Assembly (NCBI RefSeq): GCF_024679095.1
Contig: NC_066516.1
Span: 21,971,535-22,035,534 of the forward strand
Direction: 5' to 3'
From: Eriocheir sinensis
Lineage: Eukaryota > Arthropoda > Malacostraca > Decapoda > Varunidae
DNA length: 64,000 nt
Of this stretch, positions 47,501 to 60,400 are shown piece by piece. The notes beneath the pieces were generated by a model. The model searched no databases and had not been told where the DNA came from. It was given only the letters and a program-made list of their open reading frames with translations. Each line of letters begins with the position of its first letter. Position 1 is the stretch's first letter. The translations under genes were made by a program, and so were the position numbers.

Positions 47501-50500
47501 TACACACGACCAGCTGCTTATAGGATCTGTGTATATAGCAGTCCACCTTTTGTTTGTAAACAAAGCGGGGACAGCTCCTTACAAGGGTCAGTTACGTACA
47601 CAACACTGGGCTCAAATCCCACCATAAGACACTGACAGTTTTCTACCAGCACCTAGTAGCAGAAGATTACCCACATGCTGTCCAGATCTTCAGTCAACCC
47701 TGACTTCAGTGACTTTGGCGAAGAGGTGTCATTGGATAGATGAACCCCTCCAACAAAGATGGAGTCATACTAAGGCTGCCTGAGTACTGTCTTTTCACTT
47801 GATCTATTCACTTCTCACTCATTAGTAATATCTTCATCTAATATTACTGTAATGAGTAAATTTCCTTAAAGCTACCGTACATGCCACTTTCTATGTTACT
47901 TTCACTCATCGTCCTTGTGCACTGGCTCAGGATTATCACTTGTAGAAGCAGTGGGAGCCATCTCTCCGGTGATGTAATCATATTAGGCACTATATAGCCC
48001 CAAATTGAAGCGAATATTGAACTGTCAACATAGACTAAATTTACCTAAATCTCTCCTTACTCTCCAGTGTTTCATCCCCATTTTACATGCACATAATACA
48101 TAAACTCCGGAAAAGAAAGATCTCAAAGTAAATTTGGAAACATTAAAAGCCATATGAGAAGTAAAGTCACAGCAACCCCAGTTATTATCAACATCCTTTA
48201 AAACTCATACCAAAATTAAAATCCTACACCTCTTATGATTCAATACATTTTCCATTTTAAAAAAGATTAACATCATTCCTTCCCACATCACCCTACAGCA
48301 GATAGCCAGCAAGAGGCAGAGGAAGTAGAGGCTCTCAACCTTCAGGAGGCATTGAAGGCAGACAATTTCCTGGCTGGGTGTCGAGTGTATCTGGCTGGCT
48401 TCACACCCATCCACACAGAGAAGCTACGACGGGTGCTGGGGGCAGGGGGCGCCTCAAGACTCAGCCAGCTAACTGAGTCTGTCACCCATGTGCTGCTAGG
48501 TATGTGTTGGGTGTGGTGGGTGGGTGATATGTGTTGGGTGGTGGGTGGTTGTTTTGTGTGTGGGGTGTGAATGTGTATTTGCCTAGTTGTGTTATACAGG
48601 AAATGAGCTGTCACATCTCTTGCATGTTTTCAGCAGCATTACCAACATTCTTTGTTTTCAAAACTTTAATCTCTTGTTTTATTTGCACTTTCTTTTCTCA
48701 TATTTTTTCAGTTTCATCCTTGGACTTGTGATTTTCCTTTTCTAGTCTTTCAAGTCTTTTTTTATTTAACCTATTATTTATTTAGGTCCTGAATATTGTG
48801 GGTGTGGGTGGGTGGGGTGGGGTGGGGGTAGGGGGGCATCATCCATTCATCCTAATCAAAGTAATCCTCATCCTAAGCTAAGCAACACCCTTCATCACAA
48901 GAAGTGATCTAACACTAATGAAAGTCCACCATGGTTTAACAACAAAATTAAACATTCTAAGGAAAGAGATTTTTTACAGGCAAAAGAAAGTGCAAAACTC
49001 GCCCAAAGCTAAGACTATCATGAAGCCAGTCAATGAGTGAAAAAATTAGTGAGTCAGACAAAGCATTGGCATGAAGAAAATATATATATTGTTACTAATT
49101 ATGAAACTAATCCAAAGTCTTCTTCAATTACATAAACAAAAAAGAAAAAAAAAAGATCAGAAGTGGGAGTGGGCCCGTAAGTGAAGGCACAGGTAACTTA
49201 GTACATAATTGAAAGCCAACTTATTGTGAATTACTTTTCTTTGGTCTTCAATTCCAATTTAAGGACCTGGGTGTCAAAATTACATCAAACATCAAGTTCT
49301 CCCTGCAGGGCATTGATGTAGTGAATAAAGCTAACAGAATGTTGGGCTTCATTAAAAGAAATTTATCATTCATGAATAAAGATGCTTATCATTCATGAAT
49401 AAAGATGTAATACTACTACCACTACACTACAATAGTTTAGTCAGATCCCACTTGGAATATGTAGTACAGTTTTGGTCTCCCCGCTATTCGTGGGACATTG
49501 CTAAATTAGGCATTTAACTTACGGCAACAAAGATGATATCCTTCTTGCACAACAAACCTTACAATGAAAGGCTCTTATCTCTAAATTTGTTCTCTTTTGA
49601 AATACATCACCTCCAAGGAAAATGGATTGAATGTTTCAAAACTCAATGGCTTTACCAACGTGGACAAATCCAAATTGTTTATGACTGATTATACATCTCC
49701 AACAAGATTTAATGGCACAAAACTTAATTATAAGGGAACGTATCCACACTGCACTCAATTATTCTTCATTATCATTGTAGCAAGAGAATGGAATAAACTC
49801 CTACCTTCAGTGGTTCAGTGCAACAAGACTGAATCATTATAAAACAAACTCAGCCATCATATCCTCCACCTTAATGATCTTGAAAGCAGAAATACGTAGT
49901 CTTAATGACCATTAGGCCCTTTGTTTTGTTGTGGTATTACTAAGTTTTAAGGGCAGACCACCTAGTCTGGACCATAGTGTCTGTGTGATCTGATTACCAT
50001 ATGTAAATCACCCTCCTAATCCTACAGCATCACCCAAGGCTGACCTCCTCAAGAACATGCATGGGTGGGCTACAAAACCCCACATCGTGTCAGTGCGGTG
50101 GATTGCAGAGAGCATGCAACTGAAACGTCCAGCAGATGAAAGCAATTTTCTCATCCATCAAGAGGCAGACTGGGAACAACAGCCATTTAAGATGCCCTCT
50201 ACAGCTACGCAAAGGTCATCCATCAGCACCTCCATGGTGGATTATAATGATGAGACGCATGTAGATGAGGCGCTGCTACATGAACGGTCCTTGGGGCCCA
50301 GACAGAGGAGGGAGAGGGGGGCCAGCATGGAAGAGACTGCTCATGATGTCTCCACTCTGCCACAGTCACAGGCCTCAGAGCTCCCTGGTATATTTAGCGG
50401 TGAGTTCCTTGTGTTCTTTTGGTGTATTGAATTACTCAGAAATTATTAACGTTCTTCTGGGTATGTTTATACGTGAATTGCTTATTTTTTGTGCCTTTTG

Positions 50501-53500
50501 TCTTGATAAGTCAGCTGGCTCAAATGTATTGAAAAGGGGAAATATTCTTCATGGTATGTTTAGTGGCAAGTCACTTGTCTTTTGTTCTTAGTCTCATGTC
50601 AGTTTTCAAGTGACTGACTCGGAGAAAGTAAAAATACTTATGGTGATACCTTGTGGATGTTTGTGTTGAGAGGGGTTTGTTCTTAGCAAACACCTTCCAG
50701 GACAAGCTAATTCATAGTTATACATGGTCAAGGGGAGATATGAGGAGTGCAGTAGATTATATAGCTGTAGATGTGAGGTTGAGACAGGATGTAGTAGATA
50801 CAAAAGTTGCAAGAGGAATGTTTAATAAATCTGATCACTTTACGTTAGTAGCCAAAGTTAGGATGAAAGAGAATTGGGAATTCAGAGGGATGGGGAAAAA
50901 GGAAAAGGGTGGGAAGGAACTAGCAAGTGAGAAATTGCATAACAGTGGCCACAGGGAGATATATTGGAGGCAAGTGGAGGAAATACTTGGAAGAGCAAGA
51001 GCAAGCATTGAACACAGTGCAGGAGTGAATGAAATGTGTGAGGTGTTTAAGAGTTCAGTGGTCAGGGCAACTGAGAAAGTAGTTGAGTATAAGTCATGTG
51101 GAAGAGTAAAGAAAAGGAGTGCATGGTGGACGGAAGAGATAAAAGAGGTAGTTGAGGAGATGAGAAGGAACTACAAGAAAGTGTTACAGAGAACTGTGAT
51201 GGAGGAGGCAAGAGAGAGATGGGAGAGTAATAGGCTGGTTAGGAGAAATAAAGAGAGAGTGGAAGAGGAGTTTGGTTGGAAAACATTAGCAAAATACCAG
51301 GAGAGCAAAAAACTTATCTGGAAAGAAGTTAAAAGAGAAATAGGGGGAGGAAAGAGTGACATTTGTACCATGAAGAGGAGAGATGGGGTGCTTGTGAGAG
51401 GGGATGAGGAGATAAAGGAAGTATGGAAGCAACACTTTGAAACTGTAATGAATGAGTGTGGGAGGGAGAGCAAAAGTGATTAGTGTAGGAATAAAGATCA
51501 ATGTAGGGCAGCCAGATCCACAGGGGGAGGTGGAGAGAGATGAGATAGAGGAGGCAACGAAGAAGTTAAAAGTAGGGTGGGCACCTGGAGCTGATGGCAT
51601 AACAGCAGAAATGCTGTAGGGTTTTAAATGAGAGGATGAAGAAAATAACTGAAAAAGGTGTTGGCAATGAACAAGGGGGTTTTAGGGAAGGGAGGGGTTG
51701 TGTAGGTCAAACATTTGCACTGAAAATACTAGTTGAAAAGTACTTACAGAAGGATAGGAAGCTGTTTGCTGCTTTCATGGACCCAGAGAAGGCATATGAC
51801 ATGGTTGACAGGAAGGGTTTATGGGACGTTCTAAGGATATATTATGTGGGAGTGCGTTTGCTTGAGGGAATTAGATCCTTCTACAAGGATGTGAGTGCCT
51901 CTGTACGCATGGATGGTGAGCTGAGTGAGAGGTTTGGTTTTGGTATTGGTGTGGGTGTGAGACTGGGGTGTGTGATGTCACCATGGCTTTTTAATGTGTA
52001 CATGGATGGTTGTATGAGAAATGAGAGCCAGAGGGGGGGAGCTAGGTCCAAAGCTGAAAGTGGGAGGTACAGAGGAGTCATTGGTGGCAGGCCTGTTTGC
52101 AGATGATACAGTGTTGTTGGCAGAGAATGATGGGACACTGCAGAGGATAGGAGGTGAGTTTGAAAGGGTATGTAAGATGGGAAAGCTGAAAGTGAATGCT
52201 AGAAAGAGAGAGGTTATGGTATTTGAAAGGGCAAGAGAGCAGACCATTGATTTTGCAAACCTGTACAGAGTTAGAGAAGAAAACAACGAAGTGTAGGATA
52301 AGGCTAGGGGAAGAGAGAATGGAGGAGGTGACCAAGTTTAAGTGTTTAGTGACAGTTTTATAACTTATGTAAGCATGGAAGTATGGAAGGTGAGGTGAGG
52401 GAAAGTGCAGTGAAGGGCAGACAGGTAGTAGGTGCATTGGAGAGAGTTATGAATGGAAGAAGTGTGAGCATGGAGGTAAAGAGGGGAATAAGGAACAGTA
52501 TTATCCTGCCAACTCTGTCATATGCATCAGAGACGTGGACATGGAATGCAGCATAGCAAATGAGAATACATGCAGTTGAAAATGAGTTATATAAGAGGTG
52601 CTTGTGGTGTTTCAGGATGAGATGGAGGAAGTAATGAAAGTGTGTACGAGAGGTTTGGTAAGGATGTGACAGCGAAAGGAGTGGATTGTAGAGTGATCGA
52701 ATGGGTGAAGCGTGGTGCACTGAGATGACGAGAATGAAGGAGAATGAATTTGTGAAGAGTGCGTATGAGGGAAGGGGTGTCAGGGGAAGACCACCTGTGA
52801 AGTGGATCAGTAGGGTGAGTGAGCATTGGAGCGAGAGTTGGAAGTAGCAGGATAGAGTGTGCTGAGAGGGAGTGCCATGTATACAATTTTTTATGTCCCT
52901 TCCTTCCACACAGGCAAAAATTTTACCATATTGGGGCACAACCAAGAGATAAAGGAGGAGCTGGCTGAGATGATAGAGCTTAACGGAGGCCATGTAGTGT
53001 CTTTAGCAGGGCAGGAACAGTCAGCCAGCATCCACTATATGGTGATAACAGCTGGTGGTGATGCTGATAGAGCCCTTTACCACCACCACCACCATCAAGG
53101 TCACAATCACCATACACAGCTGATCTCGCCTTCCTTCCTTGAGGATTGTGTTGAGTCACAGGTAATTAGACTGGTTATTTTGATCTCTATGCATTGGTGC
53201 TGTTAACCCTTTCACACACCAAAAGTTTAATAAGTTTCTCTTTCCACTGCGACATCAGTCTGGGGCTCCCTAGGGGGCCTCATGGAATAGCCTCACCGTG
53301 CGGCAAAAATTTTATTGATATCACCCACGAGTATTCTTTTTTCCTGGCATTATTATACCGGTATATCGTTGATTTTGGAAGAGATCATTCTGCCTTATGA
53401 AAGAAAAAAAATATCAAGAAATGCAAATAAATAGTGAAGTTTACTGACTTTGAAAAAAACAATTTAAAAGGACGACAGTCGCGCTCATAGGCTGCCTGCT

Positions 53501-56500
53501 GAGAGGCAGCTAAACCACAGGCAATTATCACTTCACATCCAAGAGCATGAGAGAGTTGACAGTTAGTTTATTTTATAGGTCTAGCTTGGATCTTTGATGC
53601 AAAAAAATTTGACGTGATTCTGAAAGATTTTAATTTTGGCGAATTTTTTAAAAAATTGGCGCGAATCGAGTCAAAAGCTCATGTAGATGATTCCATTTTT
53701 CTGCCAATCGCGTCGTGGTGCGTGAAAGGGTTAATGCTATTAATGTTACTACAATTTTTACTGTTGCTACTTGTTACTACTTTTGTCGTATGTATTTTTT
53801 CCTTTATCACCTTTGATATGTTCATCACCTACTGCTGCTACTGTTATTTTAATGATAATAATACTATTCATAAAAAAAAGATTGACTTCATAAAAAAAAT
53901 GATTGACATTACTATTGTGGCAATCCTTCATAAATCCTGCATCACCCTCTTTTCCCCTCCTCTTTCCAGAGGCTCTTGCCAGTGGAGTACTATCATCTAC
54001 CGCTGCTCCTGCCAGCAGACTCTGTCTCCTCGCTGGATGGCTGCTGCATCACCGTATCCGTCTATGCCCATTATGAACGCCGCTTCCTGGAACACCTGGT
54101 GGTTCTCCTTGGTGCCAGGTGAGCGGCATATTGGGTTTTGGACCACCTTGCAATCTGTATGTGTGTGAGTTTGTCTATGATAATGATAGTGATTGAATCA
54201 CACAGCAGAAATAATGATATTATCTTCATCACAATCATCAGTGACTGTTTTCCATAAAGCAGAGTAGAGAGTCATAAAGGTCATTTGGGTATTGGTGAGT
54301 GTCCTAGGCAAAAGGTAGGTAAGGTGGGCCCAGTCCCCAACCAACCTTATGTATTATAGGAACTTTGTCCCATTTAGTTGCTTTGGAAATGAGTTTTTAT
54401 ATAAGAGGTGGATGTGGTGTTTCAGGATGGGATGGAGAAAGTAATGAAACCATGTATGAGTGTTTTGGTATGGGTGTGAGAGCGAAAGGAGTGGAGTGTG
54501 GAGTGGTGGAGTGGTTGAAGCGTGGTGCATTGAGATGGTTTGGACATGTGGTGAGAATGGGGGAGAATGAATTCGTGTCGAGAATGTATGAGGGATGGGG
54601 TGGGGTGTCAGGGGAAGACCACTTGTGAAGTGGATCAATAGGGTGAGTGAGTATTAGAGCGAGAGAGTTGGAAGTAGCAGGATTGAGTGTGCTGAGAGGG
54701 AGTGCCAGAACAGGGAGAGATGGAGACACTTCTGCCGTTGCCACCCCCTGGAGGGAAGTTCCCACAAGGGAGCAGGGCGTCAGAGTTATAGTTAGATAGT
54801 TACTTTTACAATATGCATTAGAACAGGAATGATGAGAAGAAACCATCACGCACACACACAGGAACCAAGACAAGTTCAGCCGTACAGCTAAGGCAGACAA
54901 GAACCTTCAGGCCAGCACACACCTGGTTTGCCCCACCCCAACTGGCACTAAGTACACTGCTGCCAAGAAATGGGGCGTGAAGGCTGTCACCTGCGACTGG
55001 CTTATCGAGTGTGCCCAAACACGCTCCAGGGTCCCTGAGAAACCCTTCCTTGTGGGGAGTGGCGATCCTGTGCAGGTGCCAAGGAAAGCTGTGATCAGGG
55101 AGCTGTGGGGTAGGTGGATCTGGCTCTTTTATTAAGTTGTTGAATTTTGTTGAATATTTGTGCAATTTCTTGTGTGCTTACTTGTTTTTCGGGGGTATTT
55201 AACATATTTGCTTTTGTTGTTAGATTAACCACGTACCACATATATATGATTGAGATAATCTAGCTTCTTGCATGATTAAAAAATATTCGAAACTTAGTTG
55301 AATAACGACACTACTTAAACAATCAATGACATCACCTAAGAAAGAAAGTACGATCATATTACTGCAAGTTTTCAAGGGAGAACAGGCCCTGCAAAACGAG
55401 CACTGAAGGCGATGATAGTAGGCTATCTGTAAACTAATGCACACTTTCCGTCATTATTTCCTACATAGCTCATTCACATAGGCATACCAAATATGATCAC
55501 AAAAAAATAAATTCTATAATAACTGAATACAGGTAGGAATCATTGTATTAAGGAATAAGATATGTATCGGTGGCTATGACGGAAATTATGCATTAGTTTA
55601 TAGATAGCCTACTACCATCGCCTTCAGTGCTCGTTTTGCAGGGCCCGTTCTCCCTTGAAAACTTGCAGTATTATGATTGTACTTTGTTTCTTAGGTGATG
55701 TCATTGATTGTTTAAGTAGAGTGTCGTTATTCAACTAAGTTTCAAATATTTTTTAATCATGCAAGGAGCTAGATTATCTCAATAATATATATTTGGTACG
55801 TGTCTTTGATACAATCTGTGATGTCATCAACAGCCAATCAGGTGAAAGGGGGGCGGAGCTTAGCCAGAATGGGGGAGGGGCTTCTCGGTGCAAATTGGCC
55901 AAGCTAATTTGGACCGACTATAGTTAGTTTTCTTTATTAGAAGCTTCAGTAATAAAGTGTTCTCAAAATTGTTGATTTGCAGTCTGAAAAAATAAGGTGG
56001 AGAATTCTTAAGCAAAAAATGCTTGCAAGGAAAACTTAATTCCTTTGCCATGCCTGTCTTTTCACTTTCTTCTTCTTAATCAGATTGTGCAGTTGTGGGT
56101 GGAGAGACAAGGGAGGAAGGCGAGGAGGAGGAGATACCTGCTACTCCTGCTATGAGCAGATCGAAGCCATTCCACTCATCTGAAGCCCTTGCCTCACTCT
56201 CCCCTCTTAGGATATTTGACCGCGAGGCAATTAGTGAAAGTTAGTACATTAGTTATTTTTTGTTGTAATTTTTACCGTATTTGCCAGCATCAAAGACATT
56301 CCCCATTTATAAGTGCAATATTTTGAAATAGAAATATCATGCAGACTTTTACCAATTTTACCAAGATGCTTTGTTGGTTCAAACTTGGTTGTGGCATGAC
56401 ATAGTACATGTTTACCATAAACTACTAGACCATCACCATATTGTATGTGGAGGACAAAGCATTAGGCCACAGCGATTGCTTACAGTAGCGTCCCCTTAAA

Positions 56501-57305
56501 AAAGTGTTTTCTTTCCAATGAGTAATATAAAGACCAAGTTAACACTTACCACCCACTAGCATCTGATTGTGTTACCCTTTTTATGAATATTTCATTTCAA
56601 TGGGTCTTAATCAGTAGATGGTGGAGCCGACCCGGCTGGGAGAGCAAGTCCGCCAGTGCTAGGTGGGTGAGTGTATCACACTAGGTTGATCTGTCTTAGG
56701 TCAGCTGTCACTCTGTCATTCGAAGGCCAGATTCATTAAGCCACTTACAAGAATTGTCGTTGGTAACTCTTCTGGTAAATCTGTCCAATACGAATGCTCC
56801 ATGTGATTAGGCGGCTCCAATGGCAATGAACAAAGTGACAGCCTGGCCGTCACTTTGTTCATTGCCATTGGAGCCGCCTAAAAATCAGGAGCATTAGTAG
56901 TGTGTTATCAGAAGACTCTACAACAACAGAACTCTTAAGTGGTTTGATGAGTCCAGCTCCAAACAACAACAAACCTTGCGCAACAAACCTTACGACGAAA
57001 GGTTCTCAACCCTTAACTTGTTCTCTCGAGAAATGTCTCCTCAGAGGAAAACTGATCGAATGTTTTAAAATACTTAATGACTTTATGAAAGTGGACAAAT
57101 CAAAAATCATTTATGATAGATGACACTTTGTGAATGAGAAATAATGGCACAAAACTTAAGTGTAAACAAGTAAATTCAGACTGCACCAAATTTTTCTTCA
57201 CCAACATTGTAGTGCAAGAATGGATTAAGCTCCCACCCTCAGTGGTCCAGTGTAATGTGACTGACTCCTTTAAAAACGAGCACAACCGACACTTCCTTCA
57301 ACTTA

Positions 57306-57402
<97 letters not shown>

Positions 57403-60400
57403 CCCATCACAGAATTTCCAACCCCTGGCACGACACGCTTCAACAAGACCAAGAGGGAGGCGGAGTTGGATGCCATGCCCACTCCAGACACCTCTTACGG
57501 CTGTACCTGGCACCACGATCCCTCACCAAGGCTGAGGAAATGCATCAAACGCTGCATAGATTCCCTCCCAGATGTTCCTGATCAACCCAAGTCCCCCACA
57601 GTCAAGGACATGTTCACGGCATGCATGGAGGCATCACGAGAGGAGCTGAAGCGTCATCAGAAGAAGCACCAACAGATGCTTGAGAAGATATTAAGAAAAG
57701 AGAAAGAGAGAAAGACTTATGACAAAGAGGGGCAGGAAGAAGAGAGTGCAGAAGCCCATCATCATTCCATTGTCAATGGGGGTGATGGGAAGCAGGAGGA
57801 AGAAGGTAGAGGGAGGAAGGCTAAAGAGGAAGAAAGTTTATCACATCAGCTGGAGGAGCTTGCCCGAGCCAGCCTTGTGGAGAGGAGTGGAGGCGGAGCA
57901 GCTGGAGGGAGTAGTAAAGTGCCACTAGGAGAGCTACAGAAGCCAGTCAATTCATCTAAGACTCACCTCATTGCCTTGGAGTCACAGCCCAGTTAGTTGA
58001 TTGGGTAGTTGTTGATTCTCATAAATCACTGTTGGATATGTTCACTAATCTTTTTATATCCTATTCTAATTACAATTTTTCGTTGAAAAACGTTACCCGG
58101 GAGAAGTGAGCTGAGGTATTGTCATAATAAAGAATGTGTTCAATCTTTATTTTGATGTTGGTTCATCTTTATACCTCAGTGTAATTTTCCAGTAGTAATT
58201 GGAGTGGACTAATTAGGCAAACATTTGTCTTAAAACTACTGGACTACTATAGCTGTCAGTCTCTACTTCCTTATTTTGGTACAACAGCCTTTATTTATTC
58301 AGTGTATGTACATATATAAAGTATTATAATTTTCTCCCCTGTAAATCTACCACTAAACCAAAGTAACCCCATCACAAATCTCTCTTCCTTCTTGTCTTGG
58401 TTTATTTTTGTCTTCAGCTTCACTGTGACCTGTCATTTATATATCAACTTTGGTTTGCTGTTTGTATTTATATTCTTGTTGATCTTCTATGCATTTGTAG
58501 TGTTAACTTACTTTTTTTTTTTTTTTTTGTGTGTGTGTGTGTGTGTAACACAAGCTGAGGAGGAGGAGCTGCCCCTGGCCACACAGATCACCTGGGATGA
58601 CCCCCAGGAACTAGAGGCCAGACTCAGCCTTCAGGAGCAGATGCAAAAGGACACGCAGGACTTTTCACTTCCTTCAGCACACAAGGTGAACTCAATTTAA
58701 ATGTACTTACCAAATACTTATTCACATCAGCTTTCTTTTTCTTCCAGCTTGTATAGTAAAAATGGCAAGGTAAAGTGTTTCCCTGAATGTATTCTCAGCG
58801 AATGCTTTTCTGTTCAGACACTAAAGTGCTCTTCCAGCACTATAGAGTAAAAATAATGTCAACTATAAAAAAATATATCTCCAACACACAGTTTGATATT
58901 TCTTGTTATAATTTGCTACCTTCTTGCTGTTATCCATGATTATTATTATTATTTATTTATTTATTTTATTATTACAGGTTGAAAATTCTTTATCCGAAAT
59001 TCCAAAATCCGAAAGTTTTGGGTTCCGTGGGTTTTGGGCAGGAACACTGTCCACAACCTGGCAACTGGTGTGCTGCTATGTGTTAGTTTGTCGTCAGCAG
59101 TCATCACAGTAACACCTTCACTCGTAACTCATTGTGATTACCACTTGTTGTTTGCTCTGTGGTTGAAAATGTCAAAAGGGTCTTCAGATACCCCTATGGG
59201 TAATAGTGTAAAGAAAAAGAGAAAACATTTATGTTTATCTATATTAAAATAAAATAAGAATAAAAAAATATTCCAAAATCCAAAAAAAAAAAAAAAAATC
59301 TGCAACACTCGGTCTCAGGAATTTCGGATGAGGGAGTCTGATTTTAACCCGTTATTATTATTCAATCTTTTTTTTTATTTTTATTTTTTTATTATTTTTA
59401 TTTATTTATTTTTTGCTATTTTTTATGAGATCTTAGCATTCATTGATCAATTCAGAAGCAATAATCGTTTACAGTTAACCAGTTTTGTATCCATTTGAAT
59501 GAGGAATGCAGCGTCCTCAACCTCCCCGAGCTGTCTTTCCCCTCTTTCTCTCTCTCCTGTTCAGGCTTCTTTCTTTGGGTAACCGGGGGATTAATCCTCC
59601 TAGGGGTCCTGCGTCCCTACCCTATGGTGAGCAGTCAGCCCAGCCCCTGATCTGGGCTGGTTGGGGGGAGGGGTTTGCACCCCCCTCTCCCCACTAAAAA
59701 ATTATCCCAGCTAAAAACAAATTAAAAAGTGGAGGTCGGGGTCAGGGTGCTGGCCCACAGGCCAGTGGGGCTGAGGGAGTTGCTGCCTTGGTGCTGCTGG
59801 AGCTAGACTTACCCTAGCCAGCAGCAGCAGCAGCCTCTTATACATGGCAGGCAGATCCACACCTCATAGGGCAGTTGTATGTCAACATTATAAGTACATT
59901 TGTCCATTTCAGTAAGACCTTTTTGTTTCATCTCGTCAACCTTGTTCTTAAGTGTCTCTCGATAGACACGCTTCAGCTGCGTTTCCCCCCCTTAGTTCTC
60001 TGGTTTACTCCCTTTATCACTGTTCCCATTACCACCTGGCCTACTTGGGCAATCAACGGCCTCACTAGCACCAGCAGATGATATAATCACCCCAAAATCA
60101 GGCAGAAACAGTAATAGTACAAGCACACGGCGCTCACATGCTCGGTGTTGTACAAACAAACGCTCGGTGCTGGCGTCACTGCAGCAAAAAATCAAACCAC
60201 TCGACCACCAAACTTGTGTTTAGGAGTGCAAGACTTAAATTAGAAAATATCTGAGAGATACCACTAAATCTTACCTGAACTCTCCCTTATTACACATAGG
60301 CACCCAAAGCTGACAGTGGGAACAACAGTGATGATGAATACAACAAAGAAAACATTCCATCATCACCACCATCTAATGGAAGAAATAAAAATAGTACCAC

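Noticed and set aside
50653..51483. A 276-residue host gene in TOPBP1 intron 8
   Set aside because: The frame is the endonuclease-to-RT linker of a LINE and is followed by broken RT frames.
52358..52993. A 211-residue - strand frame
   Set aside because: Antisense of LINE sequence and of TOPBP1 exon 9; no family pattern.
53614..54168. A 184-residue frame spanning TOPBP1 exon 10
   Set aside because: It reads exon 10 in the wrong frame and runs through the TTAA element and intron; the TOPBP1 frame fits both neighbouring exons.
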